Of a DNA stretch of 64,000 bases, positions 1 to 14,200 are shown piece after piece (the stretch's first letter is position 1; the number at the start of each line of letters is the position of its first letter). The stretch is from Eutypa lata (lineage: Eukaryota; Ascomycota; Sordariomycetes; Xylariales; Diatrypaceae). A program made the translations under genes and the position numbers. The notes beneath the pieces were generated by a model that made no database searches, was not told the DNA's origin, and was given only the letters and a program-made list of their open reading frames with translations. The DNA lies in the NCBI GenBank assembly GCA_022661535.1, contig JAKULF010000017.1, positions 1-64,000 of the forward strand, read 5' to 3'.

Positions 1-2115
1 TAACAAAAGTTATAATAAATAAAAACATTATAAAAAAATCATTTTATAATATCGTCGATTTTATTACTTTAATATTAAACGTTTAATTTAAATTATTAAA
101 CGTTTTTATATTTTAAATTTTAAATTTAAAAATATTAAAACTTCATTTTATATAATTTATAATATAATAAAAATAAAATAAATTTATAAAAAAACGTTTA
201 AAAAAATTAATTTATATAAACGAAATTATATAATATAATATAAACATAATATAATTCGTATTATTATATAATAATTTATATTATAATTTAATAATTAAAA
301 ATTATAATTAATATTATAATATAAAATTAATAAAAATTAAAAATAATATTTAATAATATTTATAAAGTTATATTAAAAAGATAATTTAATATTTTATTAA
401 TTAATTTTTTAACGAAAAAAAATTTAATTTAAATTTTAAAATTAAATAATAAATAAAAATTCAATATATTTAAAATAAACGAATTTTATAAAAATCATAA
501 TATTAAACTTTAATTATCGTTATTTTATAATTAATATTAAAATAAAATTATAAAACGTATTATTAAATTTATATAAAACGAAATTTAAGCTTATATAATT
601 TAAATAAAAATTTTATATATTTTTAAAATTACATTATAAAATTAATTATTAAAATAAATATTAATTAAAAATATAATTTTTATAAAGATTTATTAAAAAA
701 GTTTAAATTTTAATAATTATTATTTATTTCGTTATAAATATTTATATATTTTCAAATTACGTTACGTTATATTTATTAATAAAAAAAATTTAATTTTAAA
801 AATTAATTAATTAAAATATAAAAAGTATTTTTTAAAAATATAAAAAAGATTATATTATATAATTAATAAAAAAAACGTTTTTTTATAATCTTTTATATTA
901 TAATATATAAAAACTTTACGAAATTAAATACTTTTTTTAATTTAAAAAACATTATTTAATTATTTTCGAAACAAAATTAAAAACGATTTTATTATTTAAT
1001 TAATTAATAAAAAAATAAACAAAAAATTAATATTTAAAACGATAATAATAACGTTATATTTAATAATAAAACGAATAAAAAAATTTATTAAATATAAATA
1101 TAATCGTTTAAAAAACAATTTTTAAATTTTATATATATAATACTTTTAAAAAACATTTTAAAATTATAATTAAATTATATTAAATATAATTTATTTAAAA
1201 AAACGAAAATATTAATTATTTAAATTTTAAATTTAAATATAATAATAATAATATTATAAACGATTAAAAACGCGAATTTATAAACTTTAATAATACTTTT
1301 AAAATAATAGTATAAATTTATTTTTATATATAAATAATATTTTTATTTAAAAAAAAACAATATAATATTTTCAAAAACTTTTATAAAATATTAAACCTTT
1401 TTAAATATTTAAAAATATATAAATTAATAACGATAACGTTTAAAAATAATTTATTATTAAAAAAAATTTAATAAATTTTAAAAAAAATTATAAATAAAAA
1501 TAATATTTATAAAAAAATTAAAAAACTTTAATTAAAAATTATTTAAATTTACTTTATTAATCAAAATAATATATAAATATTACAAAAGTTTTTATATTAA
1601 TAAACGATTTTAAACAATTAAAAGTTTATATATATATATATATATTTATATAACGAAAAAATATTAATTATAACGAAATTATTATAATTATAATTTAAAT
1701 TATATATTATAATAAATAAAAATAAAAATAATCTTAAAATAATTAAACTTTATAATTTTAATATTAAACGATATTGTTTTTTTAAATTTTAAAATAAATA
1801 ATATTATAACTTTATATATTAATAATCTTTTATTATTTAATATAAATAAAAAAAATTTTATAAAAATTATAAAAATTATTATCGAAATAATTATTATTAA
1901 AAATTTAAACAAAATTAATTAATTTTTAAATATTTATATTATTAAATTAAATTTTATTAACAATATTCGCTTAAATTAATAATAATATATTAAAAAATTA
2001 CTTTAAATAATAAATATAAACAATATAAAGCCGTTATTTATTTTATTCGTTTTAAATTATAAATAATATATAATAAAAAAATAAAAAATTATTATTAAAA
2101 ACGAAACATTTAAAT

Positions 2116-3247
2116 ATAATTTTTTTAACCGTTACGTTCGAAGAAAACGATATAACTTTTCGTTTATAAATAAATTACGAAAATGGTTTTTTTAAACGGA
2201 ATTTCTTTTTATAAAATAATAATTAATATAATTAATTTAACTTTTAAAAACTTTTTTATTTATTAAAATTTAAATTTAAATTTAAAACTTATTATATATA
2301 TAAAAAAATTAAATTATTAAAATTAATCGGAAATTATTTTATAATTAAATTTTATATTATTATTATAATTTGCTTTTAAATTATAACACTTTTTATATAT
2401 ATATAAATTTTATAAATTTATAAATTATAAATTAATAAATATAACGAAATAATTACGAAATTTTTAATTATTTAAATATAAATAAAAAACCTTCGATATA
2501 TAAAATATTAAAATTATTAATCTTTTATTATAAAATATTAAATCGTATAATTTAATTATTAATTTTTTACTTTAATATTATTATAAATTTATAAATTTAT
2601 AAATTATAAAATTATAAATTATAAATTTTATTATTATTTAAATTATTTAATTTTATATTTTATTAAATAAAATTCGAATTTAAAAATTTTAAATTATAAT
2701 TATTATATTATAAATTTATTATATTAAAATTTTATATTTTATTTATATATATATAATTAATTTTAAAAATAAATATTTAAAATTATTATTATTTAAATTA
2801 AAAATTATATAATTAATAATTAAATTAAATAATTAATTTAAAAAAGTATTATTTAAATTATTTAAATTTATAAAGTTTATTTTTTAAATTTTATAAATTA
2901 TTTTATAAATTTATAAATAATTTATAAATGCGAAAAATAACTTATAAATTTAAAAAATAATTAAAAAATTTATAAAATTATAAAATTATAAATTTAAATT
3001 TAAAAAAATTAAATAAATAAATTTAAAAAATATATTTAATTAATTTTAATTATTAATTATATATAAATTTTTAACGATAAATAAATTATTTTTAAATTAT
3101 AACTTTAATAAATATATATTTTTTAAATATATTTTTTACGTAATTAATAACGTAAATTAATAACGTAATTAAATAATTTAAATTTAATATAAAATAACTC
3201 TTAATTAAAATAAATTTAATTAAAAAATTTAACTTTTTAAATTACGT
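2116..3247. other. About 1.13-kb interruption of the plus-strand retrotransposon copy
   Basis: The match to the partner element stops after about 2,115 and resumes near 3,248, while the partner (near 12,550) is continuous. The extra DNA is AT-rich. At its left end it has a slightly more G/C-containing stretch (about 2,130-2,210). No clear terminal inverted repeats or target duplication were seen. It may be a nested insertion, or a stretch lost from the partner; the boundaries are good to about 10 bp. Confidence 0.6.
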
Positions 3248-4466
3248 AATTAAATTTAATATAATTTATATAACGTTTATTTAAATTTAATTTATAAATA
3301 ACTTATTATTAAAATACATAAATTATATTAAACGTTTATTAAAATATATAAATAATATTATAAACTTATTAATTTAATATTAAATTTTAAATAAAAAACA
3401 TTTATATTATAAATATAAAAACTTTAAATTATTTAAAATTATACATTTTAATTATAATAATAATTTTAATTTAAATAAATTAATTATATATTATATAACA
3501 AAAATTAAATACGTAATTTTAAATATTATAATAATAAAAATCATTAAAATTAAAAATATTTTATAAAAACTTAATTTAATATTTAAAAAATTTATTATTT
3601 TATTATAAAATAATATAATTATATTAAAAAAAATAAAAAAATATAATATTTTTAAAAAACATTATATTTAAATCGATTATTATTATATACGTTAAAAAAT
3701 TAATAATAATTACATTAAAATTTAATATATTAAAACGAACAAAAATTTAATAAATAACTTTATTAAATCTTTTAATTAAAAAACTTTCGACGAATTTATA
3801 ACGAAATTAAACTTAAAATTATTTTAAAATTATTTAAAAAATTAAAAAATATATTAATTAATAAATAAATTTAATTAATTAAAATAATAATAAAATAATT
3901 TTTATTAAATTTTTATTATAAAAAAAATTATTATTTTTTAAAACTTTATATTATTACGGCATTTTTCTTTTACGATTATTATATTTATTCGATTTAAAAA
4001 CTTCTTTTTAATATTTAACTTAAAGCATTTAAAACGATTTTTAAATTTATTTAACTTTTATTAAATAAATTCGTTTTTATTAATTTTTTAAAAATATTTA
4101 TAATATATAATATAAAAAAAATGAATAATTAATAATTTTTAATTAAAGTTTTTCGTTATTTTTAAAATTAAAAGTTTTAAATTTTATTTCGCTTTATATA
4201 ATCGAAAATATATTAATTAATAATATTATAAATTTTATATATAAAATTAAAAAATTTATTATTAAATAATAATTTAATTAAACTTTATATATATATATAT
4301 AAATAAAATTATTAATATTACGTTATAAATAAAATTAATAATTAAATAATTAAATTACGAAAATAAATATAAAAATTAAAAATTTAATTTTAATAAATTT
4401 ATAATTTAATTCTTTAAGTTTTTTAAAGTTTTAAAAAAATTAATTACTTATTAATATAAAAAAGCA

Positions 4467-4681
4467 TATTAATAAATAAAATGCTTTAATAACGATTTAT
4501 AATAATAATAATAAATTAAATATCGAAAATATCTTAAAATATTATATATAATTTTTAAAGCATAAAAATTAATATATAATTTAAACTTATAATTAAATTA
4601 ATATAAACTTTTTTAAATAATAAAATATATTTTACTTTTTAAAAATTATTCGAAATTAATATTTATTCACATATTTTAATA
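4467..4681 (+). repeat. 3' LTR (215 bp) of the plus-strand copy
   Basis: It begins TATTAATAAATAAAATGC and ends ATATTTTAATA, matching the LTRs at 11,052-11,266 and 17,943-18,157 in reverse orientation and with the same length. A purine-rich AAAAAAGCA run (4,458-4,466) lies directly before it, in the place of a polypurine tract. The flank after it reads AATAT. Confidence 0.85.
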
Positions 4682-6094
4682 AATATTAAATATTTTATTT
4701 AAATTCATTTTATTTAATATTAATAAATAATATATTATTATTTTTCGATATAATAATATTTAAATATTTAATAATAAATAAATTATAAATTTAATCTTTT
4801 TATTTAATATTACGATTAATCTATTTAACTTAATATTAACTTTTTTAATTAAAAATATAATAATTATATCTTTAAAATAATTTTTAATATAAAATCTTTT
4901 TTATTATATAAAATAATAATTTTTTTAAAATTTAATTTAATAAATTATTTAAAAAGCTTTAATTTAAATTATTAAATTATTAAGATTAAAATTAAAATAT
5001 TATAAATAAAACTTATTATTAAAATTTATATATATTTTTTTAAATTATTTTAATTATTTTTTATAAAATTAAATATAAAATTAAATTTTTAAAATATTTT
5101 ATAATTTTTATTTAATATTTATTAATTAAAATATATTATTATTATAAAATAAAATATTTAATAAATATTTTAATAATAATAAACGTTTTTTAAAATAACG
5201 TTATTATATTTAAAAAATGTTTTATTTAATTATTTTAATAAAATTATATAACATTTTTTTAATAATTATATTTATTATTATTATTATTATTTTATTTCAT
5301 TTAAAAGAATTTAAATTTAAATTTTTTTAAATTTAATTAATAATTTAAAATAATATTATATAAATTTAAAAATAAAATAATTAAAATTTATTAAAATTTA
5401 TTAAAAAAAGGTTTTTTAAAATTTATTAAAAAGTTTTTTTAAAAAGTTTTTTTTTAATTTTTATATATGTATTATTTTAAATAAAAAATAATAATTATTT
5501 TTAAAATTTAAATTATAATATAATAATAATGAAACTAATTTATTTTTAATTTAAATAAATTTAATTATTAAGTTTTATATTATATATTATATAAAACTTT
5601 TAAAATATTTAAATATATAAAATTAAAATTAAAAATATATTTAAAAAACTTTTAATAATATAATATATAATTAATTTATAAAAATTTATAAAATTTATAA
5701 ATAATATTTTAAAAACATTTTTAAAACATTTAATTAAATTTAAATTTAATAATTTTATCAATATTTATAATAAATTATTTTATATTTAAATTTAAATAAT
5801 AAAAATACATATTTTAAAAATTTTAAACTTTAAAATTAATATAAATAAATTATTATATAATTATTCATAATTTATATAATTAAAATATAATTATATAATA
5901 ATAATTATAATTATAATTATTATAAATTAATTAATAATATATTTTAATTTTTATAACTTTTTATTATTTTTATAATTTAAAATATAATAATATAAAATTT
6001 TTTATAATTTTAATTATATTATTTTAAATTAAATAATTTAAATAATAATTAAATTTATATATATTATAATTCAAAAATTAATTTTTAATTAATT

Positions 6095-6240
6095 TTAATA
6101 ATTTAATTAAACGAAAAACTTCGTTATTATTTAACGTTTATAATTAAAATAATAATTAAATAATTAAGCTTTAAATTTAAATATTTTTAATAATATATAA
6201 ATTTTTTAAAATTAATAATATAATTTTTAACTTTTAATAT
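6095..6240. repeat. Dispersed repeat block A, copy 1
   Basis: A 146-bp block that matches 23,381-23,526 in the same orientation without net gaps, with mainly C/T and G/A differences. It lies 100 bp before block B (6,341-6,550). The parent element is not identified. Confidence 0.7.
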
Positions 6241-6340
6241 AATAATTCTTTTTAATTTTTAATTATAATTAATCATTATTAATTTAAAAACTTTTTAAAA
6301 CGAAATAAAATTATTAATATAAATTTATTATAAAAATTAA

Positions 6341-6550
6341 TATAAAAATATAAATAATTATAAATTTATAATATAATTATCGAATAATAATAAAGTAATT
6401 TTAAAAAATAAATATAATAAATTATTTTTAATTAATAATTTTAATTAATTAAAAAAAACCTTTTATATATTTTAATGCTTATAAATCGTTATATAATTAT
6501 AAATTACGTATTTTAAATAATTACATTTTTTATATTAAATATATTTTTTT
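6341..6550. repeat. Dispersed repeat block B, copy 1
   Basis: A 210-bp block that matches 21,938-22,147 in the same orientation and with equal length. Most differences are transitions, as RIP predicts. Confidence 0.75.
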
Positions 6551-8269
6551 TAAATTTTCTTTTTTAAATTTTTAATTTTTAATAATTTTATATATTATAA
6601 TTTTAATCGTAATATAACGTAACTTATATATTCTTTAATAATTATAATATTTTAAATTATTAATATAATTACTTTATATATAATCTTTAATCGTTATTAT
6701 TATAATATCTTTAAACGTTATTAAATACTTTAAATAATAATCGTTTATTTTATATTTACTTTTAAATTATATTTTTTAAAAATAAAATATTTTTTTTTTA
6801 AATTTATAATATTATTATATATTTTTTATAATATCGTTTTAGTTTATCGTTTCTTTATTATTTTTTTATTAATTATAATAACATTTATTATATTTGTTTA
6901 ATTTTTAATCGTTAAATTTTTATTATTTTAATATTTTTTCGTAATAATTTTCGTTAAATTTACGTTTTTAATAAATAAATTAAATAAAATTATTATTAAA
7001 CTTAAATTAATTTTAACGATAAATTAAATTTCGAAAATATTTTTTTAATAAACTTTATTAATATTACGTATTTTTTTAATTTCGATATTTTAATTTATTA
7101 CGTTATTAAATTTAAAACGATTAATAATTCGCGTTATATTTATTATATTAAAAATAATAAAAATAATTTTTTTGTAAAATCTTTTTATTTTTTAATAATT
7201 TTTATATAATTAATTATTAATCAAATTTTAATTATTTTATATAATTTAATTCAATTAATTATAAATTTTATAATTAATATTTATTTTATTAAAAACGAAA
7301 TTATTATTAATTTTATTTTAAAGCTTAAAATAACGAAATATAATTATTATTTAATCGTTTTTCGTTAAATTATTTACCTTTTTTATAAAATTTACGATTT
7401 TTTTTTAAATTTTTTTAAATTTTTTAAAAATTAAATAAATCGTTATTATTATAATTAAATTATAATTCTTTTATCGTTTAAAAATTTTAAAATTTAAATA
7501 TTAATTAAGAATTTTTTTATTTTATTTAATTAACGTTTTTTCGTTAATCTTTCGTTATAAAACTTTAAATTTCGATTAATTTATATTGTTTATTAAAATT
7601 TAAGTTTATTTTATTAATATTATATTCGTTTATAATTATAATAATTTTATTTATATTATTTTTTAATAATAATAAAAAACATTAAAATTAATTTTATTAT
7701 AAATATTAATTAATTTCGTTTAATACGAATTATTTTATTTTAATATTCGAAAAATTAAAAATTAACGTTTTAACGTTAATTAATTTTATTTAATATACAT
7801 TTTACGTTATATTATAAAAATTAAAATAATTCGTTTCGTTTAATATTTTTCGAAACGTTATTTAATCGTCGATTTTATATTAACGATATATATAATTTAT
7901 TAATAAAATATTAAAAATTTTTAATTTTAAAAATAATAAATTCGATTTTTATTATAATACGTTATTAATTAAATACATAATCGTTATTTTATTATAATTA
8001 TAAATAAAAAATTTTAAATAAAATAATTAATAATTTAATAATTTTTTTATATTTATATAATTTTTTTTATAAAAAACCTTTTTATTTTTTAATATTAAAA
8101 ACATTATTAAAATATTTTTATTATATTTTTTTCGTAAATATTTAAATAATTTTAAATAATTTATAATAAATTAAAATCGTTAAAATATTAAAAGCTTAAT
8201 TTTATAATGTTAAAGCAAAGAATTAATAATTAAATTAAATAACTTAATATAATAATAAAAAATTAATAA

Positions 8270-8292
8270 TTTCGGCATTTTATATGCCGAAA
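8270..8292. other. Perfect 9-bp stem hairpin in the RIP desert
   Basis: TTTCGGCAT, a 5-base TTTAT spacer, then ATGCCGAAA: a perfect inverted repeat. It keeps CpA and TpG steps, which are almost absent around it. It could be a chance survivor, a junction of two element ends or a structured remnant. Confidence 0.5.
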
Positions 8293-11051
8293 GTTTTTTA
8301 TTTATTTTTAAATACGAAACTTTCGTAATTATTTCGTTATAAACTTTTTTTATATAATATTTATTTTATCGTTTTATTTTATATATTTATTTTATAATTT
8401 TTTTCGTAACGTATTAAAGCTTTTTAAACATTAATAAAATAATTTTTAAATTTTTAAATATTATATTTTATTAATTAATCTTTTTATTTAATTAAATCTT
8501 TTCTTAATTTTTAATTATTTCAATATTAAATTACGTTTTTTAATATTTATTTATTTTATTTACTTTTTAAATTTAATAATAACATTTTATTAATAATTTT
8601 TTATTAATTTTATTAAAACTTTAAAAGAAATATAAAAAAACGTTATAAATTCGTTAATATTTTATAAATAAATAAATATAATACGTTTAATTATTAATTT
8701 ATTTAATTATTTTAATTTAAATATATATAAATATTAATTTTACGTTATTTTTAAATCGAAAATCTTTAATAAATAATATTATTATTTTATTTTTTTAAAC
8801 TTTTTAAAAATATAATATTTATTATAATATTTTTTTTACGTTTTAATAATTTCTTTTAATAAACGTATATTTATCGTTAAATTTTAATTATTTTATTTAA
8901 GTTTTCCTTTATCTTTTAAATTTATAATTTAATTTATTATTTTTAAGTAATATTTATATAATATTTTAAACGATAAATATTTAATTAATACATTATAATA
9001 ATTATTATAAATAAATTTTACTTTATAAAACTTTTTAATTTAATTATATTAATTAATATCGTAATACTTTCGAAAATATTTTTTTTAAATTTAATTTATA
9101 CGCTTTATTTATTTATTTATTTAAAAATAATATATAATAAATAATTAATATTTTTTTTAATATTATAAAATCTTTATTAAAATTTATTAATAAATAATAT
9201 TTTTAAAAAATCTAAAATAATATTTAATTATTCCGTATAAAATTTAAATAAAATTTTATAATAATTAACGTTTTTATAATAAATATAAATAAAATAACTT
9301 TTATAAAATAATTTATAATTATTAAAATAATATTATAATTTATTTTATTATTTTTTAAATTAATAAATAATTTTATAATAAAATATATATTAATTTTTTA
9401 AAACAATTAATTTAATAAAAATAAAAATTATAAAGTTTTATATAATTTATATTATAATTTTATAACTTCTTAATAAATAATATATAATTTTATTTATATT
9501 TATATATTAATTAATATTTTTTTTAATAAAGTTTTTCATTTAATAACTTTATTATACCTTAATTTTTTATATACTTTATTTTAAGATTATTATAATATTA
9601 CTAAATTAATTATTATTATATTATAAATTACGCCGAAATAATAAATTAATTTTTAAAAAATAAAATATTTTTATCGTTTATTTAATAATTATTTTAAATA
9701 TTTAAATATTTATAAATTATTTTGATTAAAATTTAAATATTTAAATGTTTATTTTAAAAAACTCGAATTTATTTGTAAAAAAATTAAAATTTTTTTAATA
9801 TTTAAACGTTTTTTTTAATTAATTTTTTTAATTAATCTTTTTATTAAAAAAACGATTTAAAAAAATAACTTTATATTTTTTTTATCGTTATTTTAATTTA
9901 ATAATTTAATATTAATTTAGTTTTTATTTTATTATTATTTTTAAATTATGTAAGTTATTATTATTATATAATTAACTTTTTAAAATTTTTTATATTTATT
10001 AAATATTTAAGTTTATTATAATATAAAATAAAAGTTTTTTTATTTTTATTTTTATATTTATTATTTAAATAATACTTATTTAATATTTTATGAAATCGTT
10101 AATGATTAAAATATTTTATATAATTTAAATTAATTATTTTATTTATTAATAATTAAGCCGATTATAACTTTATTTAATTAATATTTATTTTATTTTAATA
10201 AAAAAGTTTTTCGTAAAATAAAAGTTTTTTATAAAAATAAAAAATACGTTTTTTTAATACATTAATTTTAATATATAATTTAATCGTTAATTTAAATTAT
10301 TAATAAAATTTATAATTTTAAATTAATATTATAAATTAAAATTAAATTAAATTAATCATTTTTAAAAATCTTTTATTTAAACTTTTATTATTTTTCGAAA
10401 TATTTTATAATTTATAAATATTATAATTTTTTATTTTTTATTTTTAAAAAAATAACGTTAATATTTTAAGTTTTTTATTATAATTAATAACTTTTATTAA
10501 TCGAATTTTTACTTTATTTTTATATTAATAAATTTTCGTAATTAAAAAATAATATATTATTAATTAATATTATATTTTTATAAAAAAAATTTCAAATATT
10601 TTTTAAAAAAACGATAATTTTTATCTTTATAACCTTTATATAATTTTAATATTAAAAAATAATTATTATTATAAAAACTTTTTATAAACTTTTAAAAACT
10701 TTATAAATATTTTTTAATTAATAAAACGTTTATTATTTGACTTTTTTTTAAATAAAATTATAATTAAAATAATAATTTTTAAATAATCAAAAATAACTTT
10801 TTATAAAAATTTATATATTTTTTATAAAATTAAAATATAATTAAATTTATATAATAATTATTCGTTATAAATTTATTTATATTTTTTTAATATTTATAAT
10901 AAATATTTAAAAAAAATATTATTTAAAAAACTTATATTTAAATAATTTTATAAAAGATTAATAATTTTTTAATCGTTTATAAATTATATAAAAATAATTC
11001 GTATATTTCTTTTCTTTTTTTAAAGAAATTACGATATTATTTAAATATATT

Positions 11052-11266
11052 TGTTAAAATATACGGATAAATATTAATTTCGAAAAATTTTCGAAAAATA
11101 AAGTATATATTATTATTTAAAAAAGTTTATATTAATTTAATTACGAATTCGAATTATATATTAATCTTTATGCTTTAAATATTATACGTAATACTTTAAA
11201 ACATTTCCGGTATTTAGTTTTTTATTATTATTATAAATCGTTATTAAGGCATTTTATTTATTAATA
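11052..11266 (-). repeat. 3' LTR (215 bp) of the minus-strand element
   Basis: This is the downstream LTR in element orientation. It keeps a CA end (TG at 11,052-11,053 on the plus strand), whereas the other two copies have TA there. The inner edge is set by the point where the three copies stop matching. Confidence 0.85.
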
Positions 11267-14200
11267 CGTCCTTTTATATTAATAAGCGATTAATTCTTTT
11301 AAAACTTTAAAAAACTTAAGAAATTAAATTATAAATTTATTAAAATCGAACTTTTAATCTTTATATTTATTTTCGTAATTTAATTATTTAATTATTAACT
11401 TTATTTATATTATAATATTAATAATTTCGTTCGTATATATATATTTAAAGTTTAATTAAGTTATTGTTTATTAATAAATCCTTTAATTCTATATATAAAA
11501 TTTACGATATTATTAATTAATGCGTTATCGATTATATAAAGTTAAATAAAGTTCGAAATTTTTAATTTTAAAAATAACGAAAAACTTTAATTAAAAATTA
11601 TTAATTATTAATTTTTTTTTTACATTATATATTATAAATGTTAAGAAAAATAATTAATAAAAACAAGTTTATTTAATAAAGGCCAAGTTAATTTAAAGGT
11701 CGCTTTAAATCCTTTAAGTCGAATGTTAAAAAAAAACATTCGGATTAAATATATACGATAATCGTAAAAAGAATATTACGATAATGTAAGGTTTTAATAA
11801 ATAACGATCTTTTTTTTAATAACGAGAATTTAACGAATATTTTTTTTAATTAATTTAATTTATTTATTAATTAATATATCTTTTAATTTTTTAAACGACT
11901 TTTAAATTAATTTTAAATTTAGCTTTATTACGAATTTGCCGAAAATTTTTCGATTAAAAAATTTAATAAAGTTATTTATTAAATTTTTATTTATTTTAAT
12001 ATATTAAATTTTAATGAAATTATTATTAACTTTTTAACGTATATAATAATAATTAATTTAAATATAACGTTTTTTTTAAATATTATAATTTCTTTTATTT
12101 ATTTTAATATATTTATATTATTTTTTAATAAAATAATAAATTTTTTAAATATTAAATTAAGTTTTTATAAAAACTTTTTAATGTTAATTATTTTTATTAT
12201 TATAATATTTAAAGTTACGTATTCGATTTTCGTTATATAACGAATAATAATTATTTAAAACTTTAAGATTTATATAATAAAAGTTTTTATTATATAAAAT
12301 ATATAACTTATAATCGATTTATTTAAATTAAAGTTATTATTATAATTAAAATTTATTATTTCGAATAATTTAAAGTTATTATATTTATAATATAAATATT
12401 TTTTATTTAAAATTTAATATTAAATCGATAAATTTATAATATTATTTATATATTTCGATAAGCGCTTAATATAATTTAAATATTTTAATAATAAATTGTT
12501 TATAAATCGAGTTTAAATAAACATTATATAAATTATATTAAATTTAATTATATAATTTAAATATTTCGTTTTTAATAATTATGTTTTAATTTTAAATTAT
12601 ATATTATTTATAATTTAAAACGAACGAAATAAATAATAGTTTTATATCGTTTATATTTATTATTTAAAACGACTTTTTAATATATTATTATTAATTTAAA
12701 CGAATATCGTTAATAAAACTTAATTTAATAATACGAATATTTAAAAATTAATTAACTTTATTTAAATTTTTAATAATAATTATTTCGATAATAATTTTCG
12801 TAAGTTTTATAAAACGTTTTTTATTTACATTAAATAATAAAAAATTATAAACGTATAAAAGTATAATATTATTTATTTTGAAATTTAAATAAATAACGTT
12901 ATTTAATATTAAAATTATAAAGCTTAATTATTTTAAAATAACTTTAATTTTTATTTATTAAATTATATTAATTTACTTAAATTTATATAAAAAATTTATT
13001 AATTAAATAATATAATTTAAATTATATTTACTTTTTTTTTAAATATATATTAAAATATTTTTTTAATAACGAAAACATTTTTATAAATAATTTTTCTTTT
13101 AATTTATTATTAAAATACGTTATAATAAAATTTATTTATATAATATATTAATTATATAAAATTATAAAAATTATAAAAATTTATTAATATATAATTTAAA
13201 TTATAATTATAATAATTTCGTTATAATTAATATTTTTTCGTTATATAAATCCTTTTATATATATATAAACTTTTAACTTTTCGAAATCGTTTATTAATAT
13301 AAACTTTTTTTATAATATTTATATAACGTTTATTAAATATTTATATATTATTTTAATTAATAAAATAAATTTAAATAATTTTTAATTAATATTTTTTTAT
13401 ATTTTTATAAACATTATCTTTATTTATAAAAAATTTTTAAAATTTATTAAAGCTTTTTTTAATAACGAATTATTTTTAAACATTATCGTTATTAATTTAT
13501 ATATTTTTAAATATTTAAAAAAATTTAATATTTTATAAAAATTTTTGAAAATATTATATTATTTTTTTTCGAATAAAAACATTATTTATATATAAAAATA
13601 AACTTATATTATTATTTTAAAAGCATTATTAAAGTTTATAAATTCACGTTTTTAATCGTTTATAATATTATTATTAATAAAATCGAATTTAAAATTATAT
13701 TTATTAACATTTTTACCTTTTTAAATAAATCGTATTTAATATAATTTAATTATAATTTTAAAATATTTTTCGAAAACGTTATATATATAAAATTTAAGAA
13801 TTATCTTTTTCGAAGGATTACGTTTATATTTAATAAAATTTTTTTTATTTTTTTTATTTATTTCGTTATTAAATATAATATTATTATTATCGTTTTAAAT
13901 ATTAACTTTTTATTTATTCTTTTTATTAATTTAATAACGAAGTTATTTTTAAATTTATTTCGAAAATAATTAAATAATGTTTTTTAAATTAAAAAAAATA
14001 TTTAATTTTATAAGATCTTTATATATTATAATATAAAAAATTATAAAAAAACGTTTTTTTTTATTAATTATATAATATAATTTCTTTTTTTTTATATTTT
14101 AAAAAAATACTTTTTATATTTTAATTAATTAATTTTTTAAATTAAACTTTTTTTTTAATTAATAAATATAACGTAACGTAATTTTAAAATATATAAATAT

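Larger units (their letters stand above)
1..4681 (+). mobile_element. Second copy of the same LTR retrotransposon, 5' part outside the window
   Basis: From position 1 to 4,681 the plus strand matches the minus strand of 11,052 to about 14,964 almost throughout, with point differences and small indels. It ends in a 215-bp 3' LTR. The 5' half lies before the window. One larger interruption of about 1.13 kb (2,116-3,247) is missing from the other copy. Because the two copies face each other, the region forms an inverted repeat with arms of about 3.7 to 4.7 kb and a spacer of about 6.4 kb. The copy is RIP-mutated like its partner and carries no usable reading frame. Confidence 0.85.

Noticed and set aside
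1700..1912. 70-codon frame in the AT desert (minus)
   Set aside because: It is only I, F, K, N and L from AT composition, lies inside the retrotransposon copy and has no protein-like pattern.
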